DNA of 64,000 nt from CAWCFV01 sp963794995 (GTDB lineage Bacteria; Actinomycetota; Actinomycetes; JACCUZ01). The DNA is taken from contig CAWCFV010000002.1 of the NCBI GenBank assembly GCA_963794995.1, forward strand, positions 2,232,001-2,296,000, written 5' to 3'. The notes under the pieces are model-generated. The model was not told where the DNA came from. It made no database searches and was given only the letters and a program-made list of their open reading frames with translations. The position numbers and the translations under genes are program-made. Positions 53,452-62,825 of the stretch are shown piece after piece; positions within the stretch are counted from its first letter, which is position 1; every line of letters starts with the position of its first letter.

Positions 53452-55284
53452 TCAGAGGACGCCGAGGCGGGCGCGGAGGCCGTCGAGCTCGGTGAGCAGC
53501 ATGGCGGGGACCTTGTCGGTGCCGATCGTCTCGAACCAGTCCTGGATCTGCGGCACCTCCGCGCGCCACTCGTCCTCGCGGACGGCAAGGGCCGCCTCCA
53601 GCTGCTCGGGCGTCACGTCGAGGCCGTCGACGTCCAGCGAGTCGACCGTGGGCACCAGGCCGATCGGGGTCTCGACGGCGGCGGCGCGGCCCTCGAGCCG
53701 CTCGACGACCCACTTGAGGACCCGCCCGTTCTCGCCGTAGCCCGGCCACAGGAACCCGCCGTCCTCGTCGCGACGGAACCAGTTGACGTAGAAGATCTTG
53801 GGCAGCTTGGCCGCGTCGGCGTCCTTGCCGATCCCGACCCAGTGGCTGAAGTAGTCGCCGGCGTTGTAGCCGATGAAGGGCAGCATCGCCATCGGGTCGC
53901 GGCGCACGACACCGACCGCGCCGGTGGCCGCCGCGGTCGTCTCGGACGAGAGGGTCGCGCCCATGAACACCCCGTGGACCCAGTCGCGGGCTTCGTAGAC
54001 GAGCGGGATCGTCGTCTTGCGGCGGCCGCCGAACAGGATCGCCGAGATCGGCACGCCACGGGGGTCGTCGTACTCCGGGGCGATGATCGGGCACTGCGTG
54101 ATCGGGGTGCAGAACCGCGAGTTGGGGTGGGCGGAGAGCACCGGGGGCTCCTCCTCGGACTGTGCCGGGGTCCAGTCGCGCCCCTTCCAGTCGGTGAGGT
54201 GGGCGGGGGGCTCGTCGGTCATCCCCTCCCACCAGATGTCGCCGTCGTCGGTGAGCGCGACGTTCGTGAACATCGAGTTGCCCTTGGCGATGGTGCGCAT
54301 GGCGTTGGGGTTGGTGTCCCAGCCGGTCCCCGGGGCGACGCCGAACAGACCGTACTCGGGGTTCAGCGCGTACAGCCGGCCGTCCTCGCCGAAGCGCATC
54401 CAGGCGATGTCGTCGCCGAGCGTCTCGACCTTCCAGCCCTCGATGGTCGGCTCGAGCATGGCCAGGTTGGTCTTGCCGCAGGCGCTGGGGAAGGCCGCGG
54501 CGACGTAGTAGGTCTGCTGCTCGGGTGAGGTGAGCTTGAGGATGAGCATGTGCTCGGCGAGCCAACCCTCGTCGCGGCCCATGACCGAGGCGATGCGCAG
54601 CGAGAAGCACTTCTTGCCCAGCAGCGCGTTGCCGCCGTAGCCGGAGCCGAAGCTCCAGATCGTCCGCTCCTCGGGGAACTGGGTGATGTACTTCGTGTCG
54701 TTGCACGGCCAGGCGACGTCCTGCTGGCCCGGCTCCAGCGGTGCGCCCACGGAGTGCAGGCACGGCACGAAGTCGGCGTCGTCGCCCATCCGGTCCAGGA
54801 CCTTCGAGCCCATCCGGGCCATGATCCGCATCGACGTGACGACGTACGCCGAGTCGGTGATCTCGACGCCGAACATCGGCGACTCGGCCTCGAGCGGGCC
54901 CATGCAGAACGGGATGACGTACATGGTGCGGCCGCGCATGCAGCCCCGGTAGAGGTCGGTCATGACCGACTTCATCTCCTCCGGCGCCATCCAGTTGTTC
55001 GTCGCGCCGGCGTCGGCCTCGTCGCGCGAGCAGATGAAGGTGCGGTCCTCGACGCGTGCGACGTCGCTGGGGTCGGACGCGCACCAGAACGAGTTGGGCT
55101 TCTTGTCCTCGGCCAGCCTTACGAGGGTGCCGGCGGCGACCAGCTCGTCGGTGAGGCGTGCCCACTCCTCGTCCGAGCCGTCGCACCACACCACCTGGTC
55201 CGGCTGGGTGAGCTCGGCCACCTCGGTGACCCAGTCGCGCAGGCGCTGGTGAGTGGTCGGGGTCTCGATCGCGCTCGCCGTCAT
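53452..55284 (-). CDS. pckG: Phosphoenolpyruvate carboxykinase (GTP)
   Basis: The 610-residue enzyme contains the phosphate-binding loop AAFPSACGKTNLAML (about residues 275-290), the metal-site segment FGGRRKTTIPLVYE (about 400) and the SPMFGVEITDSAYVVTSMRIM region, the GTP-dependent type. It converts oxaloacetate, GTP to PEP, CO2 and GDP, the gateway of gluconeogenesis. I chose ATG 55284; a short upstream open stretch has no Pck character. It stands alone and is followed by a G-rich tract and palindromes. Confidence 0.96.
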   Translation of the reverse strand: MTASAIETPTTHQRLRDWVTEVAELTQPDQVVWCDGSDEEWARLTDELVAAGTLVRLAEDKKPNSFWCASDPSDVARVEDRTFICSRDEADAGATNNWMAPEEMKSVMTDLYRGCMRGRTMYVIPFCMGPLEAESPMFGVEITDSAYVVTSMRIMARMGSKVLDRMGDDADFVPCLHSVGAPLEPGQQDVAWPCNDTKYITQFPEERTIWSFGSGYGGNALLGKKCFSLRIASVMGRDEGWLAEHMLILKLTSPEQQTYYVAAAFPSACGKTNLAMLEPTIEGWKVETLGDDIAWMRFGEDGRLYALNPEYGLFGVAPGTGWDTNPNAMRTIAKGNSMFTNVALTDDGDIWWEGMTDEPPAHLTDWKGRDWTPAQSEEEPPVLSAHPNSRFCTPITQCPIIAPEYDDPRGVPISAILFGGRRKTTIPLVYEARDWVHGVFMGATLSSETTAAATGAVGVVRRDPMAMLPFIGYNAGDYFSHWVGIGKDADAAKLPKIFYVNWFRRDEDGGFLWPGYGENGRVLKWVVERLEGRAAAVETPIGLVPTVDSLDVDGLDVTPEQLEAALAVREDEWRAEVPQIQDWFETIGTDKVPAMLLTELDGLRARLGVL

Positions 55285-55519
55285 CGTCGGGAGGTGCCTT
55301 TCCGTGGTCGTCTCGGCCCGTGAGGGTGGCTCACCGTAACCCGAGACCGGGTGGCCGCGGCAGGGGGAGGACCTGAGACGTTGGTTACCAGGGCTTGCCA
55401 AGACCGTGCTGATGGCGCACACTCCACGGCCTCGCGGATGCGGGGCGGATTCGACCCGGTTCGTCCGGGGTACCAGGACGGTCACCGTCCACCGGACCAC
55501 CGACACCCAGGAGCCCGCG

Positions 55520-55711
55520 ATGTCGTCCCTGCGCCCCACCACCGCCGCTGCCTCCGACGCCGGCGGCGCCCTGGCCGGAGTCGTCGTCGCCGTGCTGATC
55601 CTCGCTGCCGTCGCGGTAGGGGCGTTCTACTACTTCGGCGGCGAGGCCGATGTCGATGTCGACATCAACAAGCCCGACGTCAGCGTCACCAGCAGCGAGA
55701 CACCGCGCTGA
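55520..55711 (+). CDS. Small single-pass membrane protein, 63 aa
   Basis: AGGAG lies 6 nt before the ATG. The 63-residue protein has one membrane helix (GALAGVVVAVLILAAVAVGAFYYF, about residues 16-40) and a short acidic tail (ADVDVDI). I do not recognise a family. It could be a small regulator or secretion-related peptide, but the sequence gives no more. Confidence 0.6.
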   Translation: MSSLRPTTAAASDAGGALAGVVVAVLILAAVAVGAFYYFGGEADVDVDINKPDVSVTSSETPR

Positions 55712-55751
55712 CCCACACCCTGGTGGGCGGCTGAGCGCACCCGATCGCGTT

Positions 55752-55780
55752 TTGGGCCGCCTGCCCGCGGCCTGTAACAT
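55752..55780 (+). promoter_or_regulatory. Probable tRNA-Arg promoter
   Basis: TTGGGC (55752-55757) and TAACAT (55775-55780), 17 bp apart, precede tRNA-Arg by 23 bp. Confidence 0.5.
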
Positions 55781-55803
55781 CGCTCGAGGCCCTCGCGGGC
55801 CGA

Positions 55804-55876
55804 GCGCCCGTAGCTCAACGGATAGAGCACTTGACTACGGATCAAGAGGTTAGGGGTTCGAATCCCTTCGGGCGCG
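55804..55876 (+). tRNA. tRNA-Arg (anticodon ACG)
   Basis: The acceptor stem GCGCCCG pairs with CGGGCGC, the anticodon stem-loop carries CTACGGA with ACG, and the T arm has GGTTCGAATCC. It is 73 nt long with no encoded CCA. The antisense strand of its 3' half is read by the LLM oxidoreductase gene. Confidence 0.95.
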
Positions 55877-56855
55877 CCGGCTGTTCCGTTCTCGGCGTGA
55901 CGTCCAGCTGCGGGAGCACCTCGGCGCCGAACACGTCGAGGAACTCGCCCAGGTCCTGACCCACGTGGTGCAGGTAGACCTCGTCGAAGCCGAGGTCCAC
56001 CAGCTCGGCCAGGTAGGCCGCATGCCGGCCCGGGTCGGCCGAGACGACCACCGAGTCGCGCATGGCCTCCGGCGGCACGTGCTTGGCGAGCTCGTCGAAG
56101 GTCTCCGCCGAGTCGACGTCCCAGCTCACCGGCGGGCTGAAGACGTTGGTGCGCCACTGCTCGTGCGCGATCTGCAGCGCACGGTCCTCGTCGGCGGCGT
56201 AGGACAGGTGCACCTGCACGACCAGCGGACCCGTCCCGCCGGCCCCACGGTAGGCGTCGACCATCGCGCGGAGGTGCGCGGCCGGCTGGGCGATGGTGAC
56301 CAGCCCGTCCGCCCAGCCCGCGACCCAGCGGGCCGTCTCGACGCTCACGGCGGCACCGATCAGCGGGGGCGGCTGCTCCGGCCGGGTCCAGAGCCTGGCC
56401 CGGTCGACGGTCACCAGGCCGTCGTGGCTCACCTCCTCCCCGGCGAAGAGCGCCCGCATCACGTCCACGCACTCCCGCAGCCGCTGGTTGCGCACCGGCT
56501 TGCGCGGCCAGGCCGCCCCGGTGATGTGCTCGTTGGAGGCCTCACCGGTGCCGAGGGCCACCCAGAAGCGGCCCGGGTACATCGCGGCCAGCGTGCTGGC
56601 CGCCTGGGCGATGATCGCCGGGTGGTAGCGCTGACCCGGCGCGTTCACCACGCCGAACGGCAGCGACGTGGCCTGCAGCGCGGCGCCGAGCCAGGACCAG
56701 GCGAAGCCCGAGTGCCCCTGCCGCTCGCTCCACGGCGAGAAGTGGTCCGAGCACATCGCGGCGGTGAAGCCGGCGTCCTCCGCGTGCCGGACGGCGGCCA
56801 GCAACGCCGAGGGGTGGATCTGCTCGTGCGAGGCGTGGACTCCGACGACGGTCAT
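55842..56855 (-). CDS. LLM-class F420-dependent oxidoreductase
   Basis: A 337-residue protein with HPSALLAAVRHAEDAGFTAAMCSDHFSPW (F420-binding barrel start), PGRFWVALGTGEASNEH and VTIAQPAAHLRAMVDAYRG, typical of F420-dependent luciferase-like oxidoreductases of the TIGR03557 type. The last 11 residues (ARPKGFEPLTS) are read through the antisense of tRNA-Arg, a common annotation artefact, so the natural end may differ. The substrate is unknown. Confidence 0.83.
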   Translation of the reverse strand: MTVVGVHASHEQIHPSALLAAVRHAEDAGFTAAMCSDHFSPWSERQGHSGFAWSWLGAALQATSLPFGVVNAPGQRYHPAIIAQAASTLAAMYPGRFWVALGTGEASNEHITGAAWPRKPVRNQRLRECVDVMRALFAGEEVSHDGLVTVDRARLWTRPEQPPPLIGAAVSVETARWVAGWADGLVTIAQPAAHLRAMVDAYRGAGGTGPLVVQVHLSYAADEDRALQIAHEQWRTNVFSPPVSWDVDSAETFDELAKHVPPEAMRDSVVVSADPGRHAAYLAELVDLGFDEVYLHHVGQDLGEFLDVFGAEVLPQLDVTPRTEQPARPKGFEPLTS

Positions 56856-56920
56856 GAGTGGAGGTGCCCTGCCGGCGCCCGGCGTACACCCGTCCGCCGG
56901 TCAGCCGCTGCGGCGGTGGG

Positions 56921-58126
56921 TCAGGCCCCCAGGGCGGGGGCGAGCTCGTCGACGACGTGCTCGGCGAACGCCAGGCTGCTGGTCCACGCGGGCGACACCG
57001 CGTTGAGCACGTGGGTCGAGTCGCCGTCGCCGCGCACCACGAAGTCCATCTCCAGCCGCCGGGTCGGCAGGTGGACCAGCTGGGCCCGCACGCCGGGACG
57101 GCCGCGCTCGTGGAAGTCGGCCGGCCGGACGTCCGGCACCAGCCGGGCGGCGGCACGGACGAGGTGCGGTCGCCACCACCCGGGGAGCTCGCTGCGCAGC
57201 AGGGCGGGGACGTCGTGGTGCCGGCTGGTCAGCAGGCGCGGCAGCAGCCGGGCGACCTCGGCGGCGTCGCGGGCGGCGAACCGGTCGAGTCCGCCGTACG
57301 ACTCGCGCCACAGCGCCGGCAGGGCGGTCGGCCCGAGCTTCGCGCGTCCGTCGACGGTGACCGTGAGGTGGACGCCGAGGAAGGGGTTGCGCGGGTCCGG
57401 CACCGGATAGACGTGACGCCGGAGCCGGCCGGCCGGCCAGTCGGCGTACCAGTAGAGCCCCTTGAACGGAAGGACGGCGTAGTCGTCGCACATGCCGAAC
57501 CAGCGCGCGACGCGGTCGGCCTGCAGCCCCGCCGAGTTCACCACGTGGCCGACCGACCAGGTGCCGTCCCGGGTCACGACCGCACCGGGCCGGGCGCCGA
57601 CGACCTCGGTGCCCAGCCGGACCTCGCCGCCGCGGCGGCGCACCCTGGCGGCGAGCGCCTCCAGTACCGCCATCGGGGAGGCGCTCGACGTGGTCGGTGA
57701 CCAGAGGGCCCGTCCGACGGTGCGGGCCATCGGCTCCAGGTCGCGGGCCTGGGTCTCGTCGACCCGCTCGACGGGGACGCCGTTGGCCGTGGCCCGGGCA
57801 TGCAGGTCGTCCAGCGCCGGCAGCTCGTCCTCGTGGCGGGTCACCACCAGCTTGCCGCAGCGGTTGACCTGTACGCCGTGCTCGTCGCAGAACTCGTGCA
57901 GCAGGACGTTGCCGCGCCGGGTGAGGCGGGCCTTCAGCGAGTCGGGGGCGTAGTAGAAGCCGGCATGCACCACGCCGGAGTTGCGTCCCGAGGCGTGCGC
58001 GCCCAGGGTGCGCTCCTTGTCGAGCACCACGACCCGCGCGCCGGGCCGGACCGCGAGCACGGCGTCGGCCAGGGCCAGCCCCACGACTCCGCCGCCGACG
58101 ACGGCGACGTCAGCGCTGCGGGACAT
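56921..58126 (-). CDS. lhgO: L-2-hydroxyglutarate oxidase
   Basis: A 401-residue FAD enzyme with the Rossmann motif VVGGGVVGLALADAVL and the substrate-channel segment ASGRNSGVVHAGFYYAPDSLKARL, and GHVVNSAGLQADRVARWFGM in the C-terminal half. This matches LhgO, which oxidises L-2-hydroxyglutarate to 2-oxoglutarate using the quinone pool or oxygen. It is probably monocistronic; the LLM gene follows on the same strand after 65 bp. Confidence 0.88.
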   Translation of the reverse strand: MSRSADVAVVGGGVVGLALADAVLAVRPGARVVVLDKERTLGAHASGRNSGVVHAGFYYAPDSLKARLTRRGNVLLHEFCDEHGVQVNRCGKLVVTRHEDELPALDDLHARATANGVPVERVDETQARDLEPMARTVGRALWSPTTSSASPMAVLEALAARVRRRGGEVRLGTEVVGARPGAVVTRDGTWSVGHVVNSAGLQADRVARWFGMCDDYAVLPFKGLYWYADWPAGRLRRHVYPVPDPRNPFLGVHLTVTVDGRAKLGPTALPALWRESYGGLDRFAARDAAEVARLLPRLLTSRHHDVPALLRSELPGWWRPHLVRAAARLVPDVRPADFHERGRPGVRAQLVHLPTRRLEMDFVVRGDGDSTHVLNAVSPAWTSSLAFAEHVVDELAPALGA

Positions 58127-58166
58127 CCCGCGAGTCTCGCACCGGGTGGATGCCGGCGGGCGACGG

Positions 58167-58829
58167 TCAGCGGCCGAGCCGGTCCGCGACCTTCGCGGTG
58201 GCCAGCCGGGCCAGCCGGACGGACTCCCGCGCCATCGCGGTCCGGTCGGCGGGGCTGGCGTCGCCGACCGCACCGACCACGGTCATGACCTCGTGCCGGC
58301 CGTGCCGGGTCAGGACGACGTACATGGCGAACGGGCCGCCGGCGCTGTCCCCGGCGGCGGTGACCCGCCAACGCGCGGACCGGTCGGCACCCGCCACGTC
58401 GGGCACCGGGATCCGCCGGATCCGCAGCGTCAGGGTGTCGGAGGTGAAGCTGCGGCAGCGCTCGAGCAGCCGGATCGAGGCCGAGACGTCGCGGCGGGCG
58501 GCCCGCCGGGTGGCGTACGAGTGCAGCGCCTCGCTCACGAGGTGGGGGGAGTCCAGGCTGGCGAACTGCCGGTCGATGCCGAACCTGGCCGCTGTCGGCG
58601 TGACCCCGCCGGGCCCGTCCTCGCAGCCGGCCCCCGGGCCGATGTGGGCGAGCCGGCCGCCGCCCGTGCGCTCCCAGCCGTCGCCGACCTCGCCAGGGGT
58701 GAGCAGGGCGCCCGCCACGTCGCTCCTCGTGAGCGCGGGTGCGGCCGAAGCCGGCACGGCGAGCACCAGGCCGAGGGCGGTGAGGGACGCGGCGCAGGCG
58801 GTGCCGGCGCCCAGGCGGAACCGGTGCAT
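58167..58829 (-). CDS. Secreted protein of unknown function, 220 aa
   Basis: The product starts with a Sec signal peptide (RFRLGAGTACAASLTALGLVLAVPASAA, cleaved near 30). The mature part has two pairs of Cys and a DSPHLVSEALHSYATRRAARRDVS region that fits PknH-sensor-like small secreted proteins of actinobacteria, but the match is weak. GGGGAGAGCACC precedes the ATG. It lies 40 bp upstream of lhgO, on the same strand. Confidence 0.68.
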   Translation of the reverse strand: MHRFRLGAGTACAASLTALGLVLAVPASAAPALTRSDVAGALLTPGEVGDGWERTGGGRLAHIGPGAGCEDGPGGVTPTAARFGIDRQFASLDSPHLVSEALHSYATRRAARRDVSASIRLLERCRSFTSDTLTLRIRRIPVPDVAGADRSARWRVTAAGDSAGGPFAMYVVLTRHGRHEVMTVVGAVGDASPADRTAMARESVRLARLATAKVADRLGR

Positions 58830-58948
58830 GGTGCTCTCCCCGTCCGGGGGTGCGCTGCGCACCCGTGGTGGATCAAGGCTAGGGCCGGGACCCGGCGGTC
58901 GGGGGCAGGAAAGAGCGCGCGTCACCCGGTCGGGGCACACTCGCGGGT

Positions 58949-60148
58949 GTGCGCATCGACGAGGAGGCCGTCGTCGAGCTGACCCGTGCGCTCGTCCGGG
59001 CCCGCAGCGTGCACGATCCCGCCACCGGCGGCACCGAGGCGGCCGCCGCCGGGGTCGTCGTCGACACGATGCGCGCCTTCGGCTGGCATCCCAGGGTGGA
59101 CGAGGTCGCGCCCGGCCGGCCGAACGTCGTGGCCGTCGTCGACGGCGGAGGAGGTCCCGGACCCACGCTTCTGTTCGAGGGGCACACCGACGTCGTCACG
59201 GAGGGGGACCCCCGGTCGTGGAGCGTCGACCCGTTCGGCGGCGACCTGCGGGACGGCCGGGTGCACGGACGCGGCAGCGCGGACATGAAGGGCGGCGTCG
59301 CCGCGATGCTGCACGCCGTGCGCGCCGTGGAGCTCGCCGGCCCGCTGCCCGGCCGGCTCGTGGTGGCGGTACTGGTCGACGAGGAGGGTCTGATGCTCGG
59401 CGCCAAGCAGTTCGCGGCCACCTGGCACGAGCTGGTCGGCGGCACGATCGACGGCGTCGTCGTCTGCGAGCCGGAGGGCGGGGAGGTCTGCGCGGTCGCC
59501 AAGGGTGCCCTCCGCCTCCGGCTCGGGTTCACCGGTGCGATGGCGCACGGAGCGATGCCGGAGCACGGCCGCAACCCGGTGCCGGTGGCGGCCGCGGTCG
59601 TCGGCGCACTGGCCCGGGTCGAGGCGGGGCTCGTCGCCCGCCACGGCAGCCACGAGCACCTCGGCCCGTGCTACCTCACGCCCACCGTGCTCCTCGCCGG
59701 CGACCCGGACCAGGTCAACGTCATCCCCGCGACCGCGACGCTGTGCGTCGACGTCCGCACCGTCCCCGGTGTCGACCACGCCGCGCTGGTCGACGAGGTG
59801 CGCGCGACGGCTGAGCGGCTCGCCACCCCCGCCGGCGTGACCGTGCTGCTCGAGGTGGTCGACGACCGGCCGCCCGTCGACACCCCTCTCGACCACCCCG
59901 TGGTGGCGGCCCTGGTCGCGGCGCACGAGAGCGTCACCGGCGAGCCGGCGCGGTACGGCGGGGTGCCGGGGGCGACCGACGGCACCATCCTCACCCGCGA
60001 CGCCGGCCTGGCCACCGTGGTCTACGGCCCGGGCGGCAAGTGGATCGCGCACCAGGCCGACGAGTACGTCGAGGTGCGCGAGATCGTCACCGCGGCGCGC
60101 GTCTACGCCGAGACCGCCCGGCGGTTCCTGACCGGGGCGCCGTCGTGA
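58949..60148 (+). CDS. M20-family metallopeptidase/deacylase (ArgE/DapE-like)
   Basis: A 399-residue zinc enzyme with LLFEGHTDVVTEG (zinc His, Asp), GRGSADMKGGVAAML (bridging Asp), VLVDEEGLMLGAKQ (Glu) and CEPEGGEVCAVAKGALRLRLGFTG. The dimerisation insert follows and GGVPGATDGTI supplies the late region. It starts at a GTG. Such enzymes hydrolyse N-acyl amino acids or peptides; exact substrate is open. Confidence 0.86.
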   Translation: MRIDEEAVVELTRALVRARSVHDPATGGTEAAAAGVVVDTMRAFGWHPRVDEVAPGRPNVVAVVDGGGGPGPTLLFEGHTDVVTEGDPRSWSVDPFGGDLRDGRVHGRGSADMKGGVAAMLHAVRAVELAGPLPGRLVVAVLVDEEGLMLGAKQFAATWHELVGGTIDGVVVCEPEGGEVCAVAKGALRLRLGFTGAMAHGAMPEHGRNPVPVAAAVVGALARVEAGLVARHGSHEHLGPCYLTPTVLLAGDPDQVNVIPATATLCVDVRTVPGVDHAALVDEVRATAERLATPAGVTVLLEVVDDRPPVDTPLDHPVVAALVAAHESVTGEPARYGGVPGATDGTILTRDAGLATVVYGPGGKWIAHQADEYVEVREIVTAARVYAETARRFLTGAPS

Positions 60149-60193
60149 GGGTCCGCAGCCGGCACGGTCGGCCTGCACACCCGGCGGCCCTCC

Positions 60194-60254
60194 GTCGAGT
60201 GGCGCGTATCGGCGGTCAGCACGCGGTGCAGGCAGCCAACTGGCGCCACTCGAC
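60194..60254. repeat. 61-nt hairpin between convergent genes
   Basis: Arms GTCGAGTGGCGC (60194-60205) and GCGCCACTCGAC (60243-60254) are perfectly complementary, with a partial inner GCAC...GTGC stem. It lies between the M20 and PhzF genes, so it could terminate both. Confidence 0.75.
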
Positions 60255-60286
60255 ACCTGCCCGGGTACTGCGTCGACCACGGCAGG

Positions 60287-61123
60287 TCAGGACAGCACGA
60301 CCGCCGAGCCGCTCACCGAGATCCCGCTGCCCGGGTCGGCCGGGACGGTGACGGTGAGCCGGCTGGGACGGCCCAGGTCGTCGCCCTGGCGCAGGTGCAG
60401 CGTCGCGGGCAGCGGGACGAGCGCGAGCTCGCGCAGGTATCCGCCGAGCGCCGCCGCGGCCGCGCCGGTGGCCGGGTCCTCGACCACGCCGCCGGGCGGG
60501 AACGGGTCGCGTACGTCGAACGTCGTGGGGCCGGTGCGGTGCACCAGCTGGACGGTGGTCCAGCCCTGCTCGGCCATCAGTGCCGCGAGCGCGGCGTAGT
60601 CGTAGTCGAGCCCGGCCAGCCGGTCGCGGGTCCCGGCCGCGACCACGGGGTGCCACGCCCCGGCGTAGGCGACGCGCAGCGGCAGCCCGGGGTCGAGGTC
60701 GTCCGCCGGCCAGCGCAACGCCGACAGCAGCCGGTCGGCCACTCCGCCCGCCAGCTCGGCGACCCGCGGTGCGACGCTGGTGAGGGTCGCCGTCACCGAC
60801 CCGTCGTCGACCGTGGTCGTGACACGCACCTCGCCGGCCGCGGTGTCCAGCAGCATCGTGCCCGGGCCGTGCCGCTCGGCCCAGGCGACGCCGGTCGCGA
60901 TCGTCGCGTGACCGCAGAACGGCACCTCTGCGAGCGGGCTGAAGTAGCGCACCGCGAACCGGTCGTCCTCGCCCGGCAGGAGGAACGCCGTCTCGGAGTA
61001 GCCGACCTCGGCGGCGACCGCGAGCATCGTCGCGTCGTCCAGGCCGGCCGCGTCGAGCACCACGCCGGCCGGGTTCCCTCCGGCGGGGTCGTCGGTGAAC
61101 GCGGCGTAGCGCAGGACGTCCAT
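60287..61123 (-). CDS. PhzF-family isomerase/epimerase-like protein
   Basis: A 278-residue protein with the conserved YSETAFLLPG (catalytic-type Glu) and VPFCGHATIATG, plus the second-half GGVVEDPATGAAAAALGGYL. These two-domain hotdog-like enzymes act as isomerases or epimerases; few have known substrates. Its ATG overlaps the stop of the SpoIIE-type gene (ATGA at 61121-61125), so they are translationally coupled. Confidence 0.86.
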   Translation of the reverse strand: MDVLRYAAFTDDPAGGNPAGVVLDAAGLDDATMLAVAAEVGYSETAFLLPGEDDRFAVRYFSPLAEVPFCGHATIATGVAWAERHGPGTMLLDTAAGEVRVTTTVDDGSVTATLTSVAPRVAELAGGVADRLLSALRWPADDLDPGLPLRVAYAGAWHPVVAAGTRDRLAGLDYDYAALAALMAEQGWTTVQLVHRTGPTTFDVRDPFPPGGVVEDPATGAAAAALGGYLRELALVPLPATLHLRQGDDLGRPSRLTVTVPADPGSGISVSGSAVVLS

Positions 61124-62787
61124 CACCCCGCCCGGGCGATCCCGGTGTCGAGCTCGAACCACACGGTCGTGCCGTCGGCGCTGTGCTCGGCGCTCCAGGC
61201 GGCCGCGAGGGCCTCGACCAGCATGAGGCCCCGGCCCGAGATGTCGGTGGGCTCGTGGTCCTCGCTGCGCCGCGCCGCCCCCCGGTGCCCGCGGTCCTGC
61301 ACCGCGACGAGCAGCCGCTCCCCGTCGAGCTGGGCCGTGACCCGCGAGGCGGTGCCGGAGTGGATGACGGCGTTGGTCACCAGCTCGGACAGGCACAGCG
61401 CCGCGGTCTCGGCCACCTCGCTGTCGACCTCCCACGCGGACAGCCAGCCGTTGAGCGCCCGCCTGGCCAACGGGGACGCGCTGCTGTCGGCGGGCAGCTC
61501 GGTGGTGGCGGTCTGCAGGTGCAGGCCGACCGTGCTCATGACCGCGAGGAGGGTCACGTCGTCGTCGCTGTCGTGCCGGCGCATCTGGTGGGCCAGGCGC
61601 GAGCACAGCTCGCGCGGGTGGCGGCGACGCGGCTCGGTGTCGGCCAGCCGCTGCGACAGCTCCTCGATGCCCAGGTCGAGCTGAAGGCTGCGGGTCTCCA
61701 CGAGGCCGTCGCTGTAGAACAGCAGCAGCGAGCCCGGCGGGAACCCCACCGAGGTGGTGGTCCAGGTGCCCGCGCGCAGACCGAGCGCCGGCCCCTCGGC
61801 CAGCGCGACGCCGTGCGGCTCGCCGCCCGGTCCGGCGAGCAGCGGAGGCGGGTGACCCGCGACCGCGAGGTCGACCGTCCCGCGGTCGGCCGAGATCACG
61901 GCATAGGCCGCTGTGATGATCTGCTCCGGGCTGCCGAGCGAGGTGACGAGCACGTCCAGCCGCGAGAGCACGACGGCGGGGTCGGGGTCGATGAGGGCGT
62001 ACGCGCGCAGCGCGGCCCGCACCTGCCCCATGACCACCGCGGCAGCCACGCCCTTGCCCATGACGTCGCCCAGCGCGACGGCGACCCGGCCGTCGGCGAG
62101 GGGCACGACGTCGTACCAGTCGCCTCCGACGTCGACCCCCGAGCCGCCGGGCTCGTAGAGCGCGCCGAGAGCCAGGCCCTCGAGGTCGGGCAGCGACTCG
62201 GGCAGCAGGCTGCGCTGCAGCAGCTCGGAGGTGGTCCGCTGCTCGCGGAACGCGAGCCCCCGCTTCATCGCCTGGGCGACCACCGCCGACACCGCGCCGA
62301 GGAAGGCCTGCTCGTCGGCGTCGAACGCGCCGGGCGCCCCGAAGGACAGCAGCAGCGCGCCGAGCACTGTCTCGTCGCCGTCGTGCAGCGGCAGGGCCGC
62401 CATCCGCCGCGTACCCAGCTGGAGCTGCCGCTCGTGCAGGTGCGGGTAGCGGGCCGCCAGGTCGTGCGGTGACTCGACCAGGACGGGGACCGTCGAGCGG
62501 ACGCACTCGGCGAGTGGCACGTCGGACTGTCCTTCGATCCGGCACCACCGCACTGCGGTGGGGGACACGGAGTCGTCGTCACTCGCGACGAAGGCCAGCT
62601 CGCGGCCAGCCTGCTCGCTGGTCGCCAGGCCGGCCCGCACCACGCCGTCGATGTGCAGGACGTGGTCGAGGCAGACGCGCGCGACGTCGTCGGGGGTGAG
62701 CACGTCGGCCAGCGCGGCGGTGAGCCGGCGCAGCAGGACGAGACGCCCGGCGGCCTCGCCGGGCGGGACATGCGCCGCACGTCTCAC
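61123..62787 (-). CDS. GAF-SpoIIE phosphatase with C-terminal HATPase
   Basis: A 554-residue protein with a GAF domain (about 20-180), a PP2C-type SpoIIE domain (GGDWYDVVPLADGRVAVALGDVMGKG, Asp metal ligands, about 190-400) and a C-terminal anti-sigma-like HATPase domain (TAALCLSELVTNAVIHSG, about 460-545). Such proteins combine phosphatase and kinase activities in anti-sigma partner switching. It begins at a GTG. The target is not encoded nearby. Confidence 0.87.
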   Translation of the reverse strand: MRRAAHVPPGEAAGRLVLLRRLTAALADVLTPDDVARVCLDHVLHIDGVVRAGLATSEQAGRELAFVASDDDSVSPTAVRWCRIEGQSDVPLAECVRSTVPVLVESPHDLAARYPHLHERQLQLGTRRMAALPLHDGDETVLGALLLSFGAPGAFDADEQAFLGAVSAVVAQAMKRGLAFREQRTTSELLQRSLLPESLPDLEGLALGALYEPGGSGVDVGGDWYDVVPLADGRVAVALGDVMGKGVAAAVVMGQVRAALRAYALIDPDPAVVLSRLDVLVTSLGSPEQIITAAYAVISADRGTVDLAVAGHPPPLLAGPGGEPHGVALAEGPALGLRAGTWTTTSVGFPPGSLLLFYSDGLVETRSLQLDLGIEELSQRLADTEPRRRHPRELCSRLAHQMRRHDSDDDVTLLAVMSTVGLHLQTATTELPADSSASPLARRALNGWLSAWEVDSEVAETAALCLSELVTNAVIHSGTASRVTAQLDGERLLVAVQDRGHRGAARRSEDHEPTDISGRGLMLVEALAAAWSAEHSADGTTVWFELDTGIARAG

Positions 62788-62825
62788 CCGACGAATCTAG
62801 CCGCGGACGCCGGCCGCCCGCCGGT

